Assembly (NCBI GenBank): GCA_026710795.1
Contig: JAPOQK010000088.1
Coordinates: 1 to 64,000, forward strand
Source of the DNA: Candidatus Poribacteria bacterium
GTDB taxonomy: Bacteria; Poribacteria; WGA-4E; WGA-3G
Direction of reading: 5' to 3'
Length of the DNA stretch: 64,000 nt
Shown piece after piece: positions 8,350 to 15,698 of the stretch. Positions within the stretch are counted from its first letter, which is position 1. Each line of letters opens with the position of its first letter. The translations under genes and the position numbers were made by a program. Below the pieces are notes generated by a model that was not told where the DNA came from, did not search any database, and saw only the letters and a list, made by a program, of their open reading frames with translations.

Positions 8350-11300
8350 TTAATCTTGTGATTTCAATTCACCCCACCGTGTTGTGAGTTTGTTCTCGGG
8401 TGAGATCAAGCCTTTCAACTTAGTGGTCATGAGCGTTTGGCGTTCACCGTTGAAGGATATGTCTTCAATTCGGTAGTAATAAACAGCACCAGGTTTTGCT
8501 GAAGTATCTACCCATTTATAGTTTGAACGTTCACCAGTAGTGCCTTTACCTTGAATTAACTTTTCATTGACCTGTTTGAACTCACCGTTCCGGGTATCGC
8601 TACGGAGAATATTAAATCCAGCGTTGTCAAGTTCGGATTCGGTTGTCCAATGGACAATGACTTTCTCGTCTTCCAGTGTTGGACGGAAGAAGGATAAGCT
8701 AACCGGTAACGGAGAATTGAGGGTTTGACCTGGTGTGCTAATATCGTCTCTATGTCCATAGAAGACATAGCGGATTCTATAGGTTCTGCTGTCTATGCTT
8801 GAGAGAATCCAACTTTCGGGTGTTGTCCCATCAGACACTACACGAGTGAATCCATTATCTGTGATATCGGTAACGGTGTTTGTGCGTGCGACTGATATAC
8901 GATCATCTTCTTCAGTATTTGCATGAGGCCATTCCCAACTTGGTGGATCAAACCGTTTTCTATTACCACGACGGTCACTTGCATCAGATGCAAGGTTACC
9001 GATTTCGTCAACTAACTGCCACTTACTTAGGTCGTTTTCGTGACCATTGGCGTGTAAGGTAATATTGAATCCGTAGGCATTGAGAAAATCATCGCCAGAA
9101 TCAACCATACCGAAAGTTTCTCGGTGTGTTGGCCACAGGACGAAGATATCAGAATTAGGTATGAAAACTTCACTCTGAATTGCTCTGCGTGATGTAATCA
9201 ACACTGAAGAATTTGGTCTAATTTTCAAATTCTTCAGCAGGATACTTGCTTCACCTTTACCTTGCCAGTAAGACGTATCACCATCAGTTGTATCGTGGTT
9301 AGTGATAGTAAGACGCCAGTTATGCAAGTCTGCACCAAGGGTCTTAGATGGATTACGAAGTTCAATCCACTGTGGCAGGCTACCGAATGCGTTATCAGCA
9401 TACATAATTTCACTGATATAAACAGCAGCAGTGATATCACTACCAGATTCCGGCAGTGCGTTGTTAGGATAACCTGGTGTACCACCGTTTGCATTTGTAG
9501 CAGCAGCAAGTCGTCTATATCCGATACCGGTCCATCCTACATTTCGGAATGCGGCTTCACCTTCACCATCTTTATTTTCATGGGCACCAACACCACTACG
9601 ATCATTGTGTGTTGTCAAACGTTGGCGAAGAAGAACAACATCTTTATCAAACCTATTATGAGCGAAACTTGGGGCATCAAATTTGTACAGTGGCCATAAA
9701 TCAGTTTTTGAAACTGAATTAGGATATGGATCTTTAATCAAATTCGAGTGGTATCCAGCAATATCCACGATTTTGTCGAGATCGTCAGTCCCGGTTTCAG
9801 CAACACCTTTGCTATCATCTACACCAGATCTCTGACCTTCACCGTTGTCCGGTTCTCGCACCATCAGTACAAAATTGCCGTCGTCAGGTAGTGCAAAACT
9901 TTGAGCCATATAACGAACAGGACTTTTTCGCGTACCTGGTTCTTGTTCTAATTCGCTTTTACTCACTTTGTACCCGACAGCAAGCGGGTGATCAAAGTTG
10001 TCCGCTGGATCGGTAGCGACTATGAGGAACACTTCATTTTTTTCTAATTGAGCATTATCATCTGCCGGAAACTGAATCAGTACGGCATCATTGTCTACTG
10101 CTGTCACAATTGAAATCATGTAATTCCGTAAGTTTATTTTATCTTCGGAGGCATTGCGGAGTTCAATCCACTCGTACTTTTCATTCAATCCAGAACGGTT
10201 TGCCACCTCATTAATAACGATAGTATTACTTGCAGGTTTTATTGTACGTTGCTGTATAATATCGCCTTGTGTCGAGGGTTTAAAGGAGTTCACTCTTCCG
10301 GGTGTGCCAACGTAATCATATTCAATGTTCCCGGATGTGCGTGCCTTTAAATAGGTGTTTTGAGATGCTTCCCAATTACCTGAGGCTCTACCATCTCTGT
10401 TACTATACAGCGCACCGTCTGCATTTGCATAGGCATCCTTTTCGTTTGGTAGTATCCTTGCCATAGAGATAAAGTTACGCGCCTGCACACTGTCACCACT
10501 GGAACCTTTTACAGTCCACGCTGCGTTTCCGGGTCGGTTGTTGAAAAAGTTTGTCACCGCATCAACGTTAGGATCTACGAGATCTCCTCTTAATCCGTTA
10601 TTAGCATCAGTTATATCGGTACCCATTAAGACTTTCATGGTAACTGTTACTGGATCAGCATTGAGATTATGCAGCTCAATCCATTGTGATGCTTTCTCAG
10701 CGGCTTCAATTCCGAGATAACTTTCATCAAGTGCCCACATAATCTCACTGATCCCGACAGTTCCGACAGCAGTACCTGCACTTTCTACAATAAGTGCCCC
10801 ACCACCGTGGGGAGCTGTTAGATCAAAGAGGTTCGCCAAATCAGGCATACCTGTCCACACAACTGTGTCTACATCTGATCGAAAATGCATCCCTCGTGCG
10901 CCGGGTTGGGATGCATGATCATTCCGAACTACAACAACGAAACTATTTCCGGGAATTTCGAATGTTCCATCTGGATGATCTACAGGAGACGGACCTGGGT
11001 CTGGGACTGTAGATAAATCTTCAACCACTTCAAACCTTGCCTCAGCGGGTGTTGATTCCAAGTTCCCAAGTGCTTCAATAGGCGTACCAAGATCAAGGTC
11101 ATACCCTCCAGGAGTTGATACAGCATCAGCTTCTATGGTAACAAATACAATAAGCGGAAGTTCCACAAACTGAGCAGCATTCACAGTGATTTCTACTTCA
11201 AATGCGCGTTTAGAATCAGTCACACGTGCCGGAGTGCCAACTGACAAACTGCTACCAATATCACTATTAGGATTAGTTTGACCTAAGACGATAAGCGAAA

Positions 11301-11721
11301 TCTCGGAATCAGCAAGTACACCACCTGCTCCATCCGTTACATCCATCAAATCCTTATCAAACTCAATACGGATTCTGAATATACCGGTTCTATCTTGATC
11401 AATGGGTGGCTCAACAGTGGGATCAGTTTCTCTTAATTCAGCAAAATCTGTTCCATCAGTTTTTACTAATTTAACAGATTTTCCCTTTATAGTGTCATCT
11501 GTAAAAGTAGTAGAAGTGGTATCTTTAGCATCAACCAATGTAATTGTTGCTGTCGGATGATCGGTTTCTAAGTGGCCATCCGTATTTGGTAGGATGTCGC
11601 TTGTGTTTGGATCGTCATCGTGCGGGTGTGCGAGTACAGTGGTAGGTGCGAAAACAAGTCCGATTGCAAGCATCAATATTAAACTTGCAATAGGAAATGC
11701 CAATCTATTTGACAGTTTCAT
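8350..11721 (-). CDS. Large secreted lamin-tail-domain protein
   Basis: A 1123-residue exported protein with a signal peptide (about 1-31, ending VLAHP). Three lamin-tail-like domains are suggested by repeated ISEIMW/INEV/ISEIMY strands followed by WIELHN or WIELRN elements, near residues 327, 505 and 767. Residues about 1000-1100 resemble a fibronectin-type strand pattern (VIVHWTTESELDNAGFNILR ... YYYRIEDISFNG), often found just before a sorting signal. It ends KLTTRWGELKSQD, the same tail motif as the two secreted proteins near 2.4-4.2 kb. The role is probably surface structure or adhesion. A broken duplicate of its 5' end lies just upstream. Confidence 0.85.
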   Translation of the reverse strand: MKLSNRLAFPIASLILMLAIGLVFAPTTVLAHPHDDDPNTSDILPNTDGHLETDHPTATITLVDAKDTTSTTFTDDTIKGKSVKLVKTDGTDFAELRETDPTVEPPIDQDRTGIFRIRIEFDKDLMDVTDGAGGVLADSEISLIVLGQTNPNSDIGSSLSVGTPARVTDSKRAFEVEITVNAAQFVELPLIVFVTIEADAVSTPGGYDLDLGTPIEALGNLESTPAEARFEVVEDLSTVPDPGPSPVDHPDGTFEIPGNSFVVVVRNDHASQPGARGMHFRSDVDTVVWTGMPDLANLFDLTAPHGGGALIVESAGTAVGTVGISEIMWALDESYLGIEAAEKASQWIELHNLNADPVTVTMKVLMGTDITDANNGLRGDLVDPNVDAVTNFFNNRPGNAAWTVKGSSGDSVQARNFISMARILPNEKDAYANADGALYSNRDGRASGNWEASQNTYLKARTSGNIEYDYVGTPGRVNSFKPSTQGDIIQQRTIKPASNTIVINEVANRSGLNEKYEWIELRNASEDKINLRNYMISIVTAVDNDAVLIQFPADDNAQLEKNEVFLIVATDPADNFDHPLAVGYKVSKSELEQEPGTRKSPVRYMAQSFALPDDGNFVLMVREPDNGEGQRSGVDDSKGVAETGTDDLDKIVDIAGYHSNLIKDPYPNSVSKTDLWPLYKFDAPSFAHNRFDKDVVLLRQRLTTHNDRSGVGAHENKDGEGEAAFRNVGWTGIGYRRLAAATNANGGTPGYPNNALPESGSDITAAVYISEIMYADNAFGSLPQWIELRNPSKTLGADLHNWRLTITNHDTTDGDTSYWQGKGEASILLKNLKIRPNSSVLITSRRAIQSEVFIPNSDIFVLWPTHRETFGMVDSGDDFLNAYGFNITLHANGHENDLSKWQLVDEIGNLASDASDRRGNRKRFDPPSWEWPHANTEEDDRISVARTNTVTDITDNGFTRVVSDGTTPESWILSSIDSRTYRIRYVFYGHRDDISTPGQTLNSPLPVSLSFFRPTLEDEKVIVHWTTESELDNAGFNILRSDTRNGEFKQVNEKLIQGKGTTGERSNYKWVDTSAKPGAVYYYRIEDISFNGERQTLMTTKLKGLISPENKLTTRWGELKSQD

Positions 11722-11924
11722 TATTTATTCTCCTCTAAAAAAATCTAACTAAAACATTTAGTTTATTGGGACGATATATGCGTTTGATTGCGTTATCGTA
11801 CCCGACAATATAATATGAAAATCAAGAAAAGATTTAGGGATAAATCTTTTCTGGATAACATTTGAGTATCGGACATGAACATTCCGGTGCACATGTCCTC
11901 GTTTTCATTGGATAGGTCCCAAAT

Positions 11925-11981
11925 TGTAGGAGGAAATTTCCGGTTTCCGTTTATATTTGCGATTCTGAGATCACACCTACA
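11925..11981. repeat. TGTAGG/CCTACA palindromic repeat
   Basis: Ends TGTAGG (11925-11930) and CCTACA (11976-11981) with an inner GAAATTTCCGGTTTCC hairpin. It is the counterpart of 12510-12566: both sit at the same relative place upstream of the intact and the broken lamin-tail genes, so they were copied with the tandem duplication. Confidence 0.6.
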
Positions 11982-12054
11982 TATTTAATACCATTACCAG
12001 ATGCAATAAGTATCATGTAGTTACTGCTTACATCTTACGTAATAAATGGAAAAA

Positions 12055-12305
12055 CTGAAGGATCAGTTTCTATTAGTTCAACAAATTGTATTTGCATCTG
12101 TAAAGGTGTTAGAGTTAACGGATGCTAAAATAATTTGCTGTTGGGAGCTCAAATTTTGAATGGCTATCAGGACTTTTTGGGTGTTGGGTGTGTTAGGATC
12201 ATCATGTAGGTTCACGATGAGACAGGTTCTCTTAAACACAAACCCGATGGCGAGTATCACAATTATACTTGTGATAGGAAATGCCAAAGTATATGACAGT
12301 TTCAC
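12055..12305 (-). pseudogene. Broken tandem copy of the LTD gene 5' end
   Basis: The minus strand encodes MKLSYTLAFPITSIIVILAI, closely matching the start MKLSNRLAFPIASLILMLAI of the intact gene at 8350-11721. The following residues keep traces (HDDPNTPN) but with deletions. The last recognisable piece (12058-12110) matches intact-gene DNA around 11410-11510 with an internal gap. Upstream DNA (12306-12570) also matches 11722-11990, so the duplication covered promoter-proximal DNA as well. The open frame is only 75 codons and nothing of the 1000-residue remainder is left. Confidence 0.8.
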
Positions 12306-12509
12306 TATTTGTTCTCCTCTAAAAAAATCTAACTAAAGTTATAAAACCTATTGGGGCGATATGTGCATTTGATTCCGTTATCGCACCCTATAATACAATT
12401 TAAAATATCAAAACAGATCAGGGACAAATCTATTCTTACTAACCTTTGGTATGGACATGTGCACTTCCGATGCGCATATCCTCCACTTCCAGTGGGAACG
12501 GTTTTGCGT

Positions 12510-12566
12510 TGTAGGTGGGAATTTCCGGTTCCCGATAATATTTATGATCCTGAGATCACTCCTACA
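12510..12566. repeat. TGTAGG/CCTACA palindromic repeat
   Basis: Ends TGTAGG (12510-12515) and CCTACA (12561-12566), with an inner GGGAATTTCCGGTTCCC palindrome. It is the duplicate of the repeat at 11925-11981. Confidence 0.6.
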
Positions 12567-12604
12567 AGTTTTATATCAAACCGCATAAATTAATAACGTT
12601 ACCT

Positions 12605-12633
12605 ATTATGACATCGGTTACAAAAAATATCAA
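12605..12633 (-). promoter_or_regulatory. Promoter-like element 1 of a tandem series
   Basis: On the minus strand TTGATA (12628-12633) and CATAAT (12605-12610) have a 17-base spacer. The core GGTTGA...TTTTTTGTAACC is shared with element 2, giving each a GGTT...AACC inverted half-site. Confidence 0.45.
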
Positions 12634-12673
12634 CCGGTGTATTATTTTGGTCTACGTTAAGATAACGCCACCC

Positions 12674-12702
12674 AGTATAACTGGGTTACAAAAAAGTGTC
12701 AA
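12674..12702 (-). promoter_or_regulatory. Promoter-like element 2 of a tandem series
   Basis: On the minus strand TTGACA (12697-12702), 17-base spacer, TATACT (12674-12679). The same two boxes and spacing occur at the rpsU promoter. Confidence 0.65.
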
Positions 12703-12850
12703 CCTTTTCAATATTAATCGTATGTACATTATTCATTCGGAACGATGGGCAGTGTGTTCAGTAAGTTCCGTATAATTAAAACAACAACGCCTAAACACAA
12801 AATAAGATATGAAACACGGATATTTTATATCTCTTACCGAATGTTTTTTA

Positions 12851-12879
12851 AGTATAACACAAAAAGATAAATTTGTCAA
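12851..12879 (-). promoter_or_regulatory. Promoter-like element 3 of a tandem series
   Basis: On the minus strand TTGACA (12874-12879), 17-base spacer, TATACT (12851-12856). It reads toward the broken lamin-tail copy at 12305; no intact gene intervenes. Confidence 0.65.
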
Positions 12880-12937
12880 GTATATTAATTTTTGCTTACC
12901 TACAATAATTTCGCATTTATTGCAGGTCACATTATTA

Positions 12938-12966
12938 AGTATACTTTCTGATGCAAAATTTGTCAA
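12938..12966 (-). promoter_or_regulatory. Promoter-like element 4 of a tandem series
   Basis: On the minus strand TTGACA (12961-12966), 17-base spacer, TATACT (12938-12943). It lies 87 bases upstream of element 3 and shares the bases around the -35 box (CTTGACAAATTT). Confidence 0.65.
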
Positions 12967-13019
12967 GTATTTTATTAAAATTTGTTGAAAAATAGGATAA
13001 TCAATCGTATTTATGATGT

Positions 13020-13048
13020 GTTTTATCAGAATTACCTAAAATTGTCAA
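13020..13048 (-). promoter_or_regulatory. Promoter-like element 5 of a tandem series
   Basis: On the minus strand TTGACA (13043-13048), 17-base spacer, TAAAAC (13020-13025). The -10 box is weaker than in elements 2-4. It is 82 bases upstream of element 4. Confidence 0.45.
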
Positions 13049-13126
13049 GAATATTGATCTGATAATCCTGGTTCAGACAATTACCACACATCGCATACTA
13101 AAGCACTTTGGTATGGGTTGATTGTA

Positions 13127-13515
13127 TTAAAATGCCCGAATTACTTTTACAACTAAACGTTGTTTGAATTCTGAAGCGTTTGGGTCGCCGAGGATGATAA
13201 AGAAGTCTGTGCCAGCATAGCCAGAACGCCGTAACGCGAAGTAAGTGTTGATGCCATCTATATGCCAAATTAGGCGGCTGCCAAGACTTAGAGCGGGAGT
13301 GAAGTCATACGTGAGGGTTAGGATCTGTTGGTAACGCCTGTCAAAATGCCATTGGATATTAGAGGAAAGTCCTACAGTGAAACCGTATAAACGTAGGTTT
13401 AGGTTTCCATTTATACGATGTATCCGCTCATCGGTTTGTTCACCCCAGTTATAACCAACACTGATATTGTTGAACCTATCAGAACTATGGTGTATATATT
13501 TTGGGATTTTATCAA
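13127..13515 (-). pseudogene. Internally deleted CBM9/DUF5916 barrel gene
   Basis: The minus strand begins with a TTG start at 13515 in the same leader (CAGAGGAAAACAATTG) as the intact gene at 15699-17678, and keeps about 13 codons (MIKSQNIYTIVLI versus MSKTQYLYMIALI). It then jumps out of frame into the last 120 codons of the family, ending in the same KVIRAF and stop at 13127. About 1.6 kb of the middle is missing. The junction shows a short GATA overlap. It follows the sigma factor gene at 13587-15269 exactly as the intact copy follows the sigma gene at 17780-19474. Confidence 0.85.
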
Positions 13516-13541
13516 TTGTTTTCCTCTGTTATAGGGTAAAT

Positions 13542-13563
13542 GGTGCGGTTAGGAAACCGCACC
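13542..13563. repeat. GGTGCGGTT palindrome
   Basis: GGTGCGGTT (13542-13550) is inverted as AACCGCACC (13555-13563) around a four-base loop. The same palindrome is at 17705-17726 in the equivalent sigma-to-barrel spacer, and a weaker copy lies at 31502-31522. Confidence 0.65.
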
Positions 13564-13586
13564 TACCGATTTGATTTTGGGATTGA

Positions 13587-15269
13587 CTACTTTCCAAGGA
13601 CTTTCAGGAACTCTGGGTCATCCCAAACATCTGAGAATTCAGGTGTTTCAAGGAATGTTGGGTAGAAAGAATCCGGATAATTAAGGGTAGTGACCACGAA
13701 TTTGTCCTGTGCGATTTTTAGATAATTTAGAGTCTTCTCGCGATCTTTCTCAGATGCCCAGATACTCACAGCGAGCATGAAATAACTATGTTCATTCCAA
13801 TTATCCAAATCGATGGCGATTTGTAGCAAGCGTTTCGCCTCGTTATATTTCTTTGACCATACCAGACAACACCCGATATTGTGAGCAGTACAAAAAAGTT
13901 CGTATGTGTTTAGGGGAAAGTTATCATTCAGTTTTTTCAACTCTAAATCCATATACGTGTTTACTTCAGTATAAACCTGATTGAAACGATCCCAGTCTTC
14001 TTGTTTTCCGTACAATAGAAGTCTGTTTGATCTCACAGCCAACCAGAATCTGAAGTAGTGTTCCCAATCTTGTTTTTGGTTAGCCCGTTCCAACTTTTCA
14101 ATTTCAAGCAGGGCATCATCAAACCGGTCATTGTGTCGTAGCACTTCGGTGCCTTTTTTCAGGAAATCACACCGTGAGTAGTCGCTCACTTCAGGGTGTT
14201 CTAAGCGTTCAGATGCCTCATTATAAAGTTGAATCCAGTTATCAATACGGTTTTCCGCTTTCCAACATCTGGCAATGTTTAGATCGGAAATAATCCTCAA
14301 CACATACTTTTCTGTATGCTGACATGCCCAACGGTAGAGGAGTGTCTGTTCCTCAATAGCTTCTCGATTTCTTCTAAGAATAGCGCAACCATTCACTAAC
14401 GACTTATGCGACCAGTATCGTTCTGTATCATCTTTTAGGTCATTCATATACTTACGGAGTAGGGATACTCGTTTTTCAATTCCAAGTTTACCCATATACG
14501 GATATATTCCATCAACCGCAATATGCACCAACTCAGATGTGATTTCACCCTTGAGCACAGCGTCAATTTCGCTGTCTGCTTCTTTGAGTATATCTTCTCT
14601 GGATATCGGATCAGATTTTAAACGTTCCATATATGAATTAAACTTACTGCGAATTTCTTCTAATTGACTCATGATGTTCTCCTTCAGATTATTTGATGAT
14701 AGTAAATGACCAAAGAGTCCTTGGTCTGTTTGTAGACGTTTTCGAGCGCGTTGGAGTCGACTCGTAATTGTATTAACCGATACTCCCATGAATTCGCCAA
14801 TCTCTTTTGTTGACATTTCATCAAGATAGTAGAGTGTTACGACCCTGCGTTCATTTTCTGTCAGTTTTTCCAGTAGTTTTTCCACAAGTTCATGACAATA
14901 CTCAGTTCTTTCTGTTTTCCGCTGCTCTGTCAGATGTTGTGTATAAGAGGATTCATCAATTTCTTGCGGATGTGTGCCTTCCAGCGACTGCATCACAAGC
15001 TTTTGCCTGCGTACCCAATCAATACAAAGTCGTTTTGCGATGACATGGATCCACCCGGCAAATTGGTTAGGATTCTTGAGTGTGGGAAGTTTATTGTATG
15101 CCTTAAGGAAGGTGTCTTGCATAATCTCTTCTGCATAGTGATAATCTCGAATCTTCCGCCATGCAAGAGCATGAATGCTTTCTTGATATTTTTCGACCAA
15201 GATGCTAAATGCAGCGTCGTCACCAGATAAGATTTTGCGAATTAGTACAACATCGTCAGCTCTTTCCAC
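13587..15269 (-). CDS. ECF sigma factor with TPR-like extension (A)
   Basis: A 560-residue fusion. Residues about 15-90 form sigma region 2 (YHYAEEIMQDTFLKAYNKL) and about 140-190 region 4 with helix-turn-helix (MSTKEIGEFMGVSVNTITSRLQRARKRL). The remaining 360 residues are helical with TPR-like pairs and end PEFSDVWDDPEFLKVLGK, a tail common to TPR-containing proteins of this type. It should direct RNA polymerase to a specific regulon. The start is GTG with AGGAG nine bases upstream. At residue 200 an ATG (14672) is preceded by AAGGAG six bases away, so a TPR-only product is possible. It is closest to sigma C. The broken barrel gene follows. Confidence 0.88.
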   Translation of the reverse strand: MERADDVVLIRKILSGDDAAFSILVEKYQESIHALAWRKIRDYHYAEEIMQDTFLKAYNKLPTLKNPNQFAGWIHVIAKRLCIDWVRRQKLVMQSLEGTHPQEIDESSYTQHLTEQRKTERTEYCHELVEKLLEKLTENERRVVTLYYLDEMSTKEIGEFMGVSVNTITSRLQRARKRLQTDQGLFGHLLSSNNLKENIMSQLEEIRSKFNSYMERLKSDPISREDILKEADSEIDAVLKGEITSELVHIAVDGIYPYMGKLGIEKRVSLLRKYMNDLKDDTERYWSHKSLVNGCAILRRNREAIEEQTLLYRWACQHTEKYVLRIISDLNIARCWKAENRIDNWIQLYNEASERLEHPEVSDYSRCDFLKKGTEVLRHNDRFDDALLEIEKLERANQKQDWEHYFRFWLAVRSNRLLLYGKQEDWDRFNQVYTEVNTYMDLELKKLNDNFPLNTYELFCTAHNIGCCLVWSKKYNEAKRLLQIAIDLDNWNEHSYFMLAVSIWASEKDREKTLNYLKIAQDKFVVTTLNYPDSFYPTFLETPEFSDVWDDPEFLKVLGK

Positions 15270-15308
15270 GAAACTTTCTCCTATTGAATACGGTTTATAC
15301 TTCTATTA

Positions 15309-15447
15309 ACGTGAGTTCCATAATTGTAGCGCAACTGTTAGTTTGCGTATAATGGATCACAATCTAACAGATTGTGCTACAAAAACCTTACTAAAACTAA
15401 AGAATATAAGCGATGAGTTACTTATGACTTATTTATGGAACTCACGT
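15309..15447. mobile_element. Short inverted-repeat element with 7-bp duplication
   Basis: A 139-base element with perfect 15-base terminal inverted repeats, ACGTGAGTTCCATAA at 15309-15323 and its complement at 15433-15447. It is flanked by the direct repeat TCTATTA (15302-15308 and 15448-15454). The equivalent upstream region of sigma gene C (21511-21530) has the same flanking bases without the insert, i.e. the empty site. No transposase is encoded, so it is non-autonomous. Confidence 0.85.
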
Positions 15448-15698
15448 TCTATTATTTAATGACGCAAGTTTAATCAGAAAACGTGCGTTATGCAAAAAAA
15501 AAAGAAAAACGTGAACGGAAAACGCGGTGAGTGTTGGCTATTCCTTGAAGAATGGATAAGGCAAGAAGAGATCTTACGCTTGCATAGGAAATGAGATTAG
15601 ATATTGTCGTTGTATTCCATAGGAACTACAAATGTGGTGAGTTCAAACCGGCACTCCATAGTCCGTGCATCCGTTGGTGAAGTGGAAATACTAAGGAC

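Noticed and set aside
9262-9699. 145-codon plus-strand frame inside the LTD gene
   Set aside because: Antisense shadow of a well-supported gene; no family resemblance or ribosome site.
12733-12966. 77-codon minus-strand frame
   Set aside because: It spans the tandem promoter elements, has no ribosome site, and its composition looks like AT-rich non-coding DNA.
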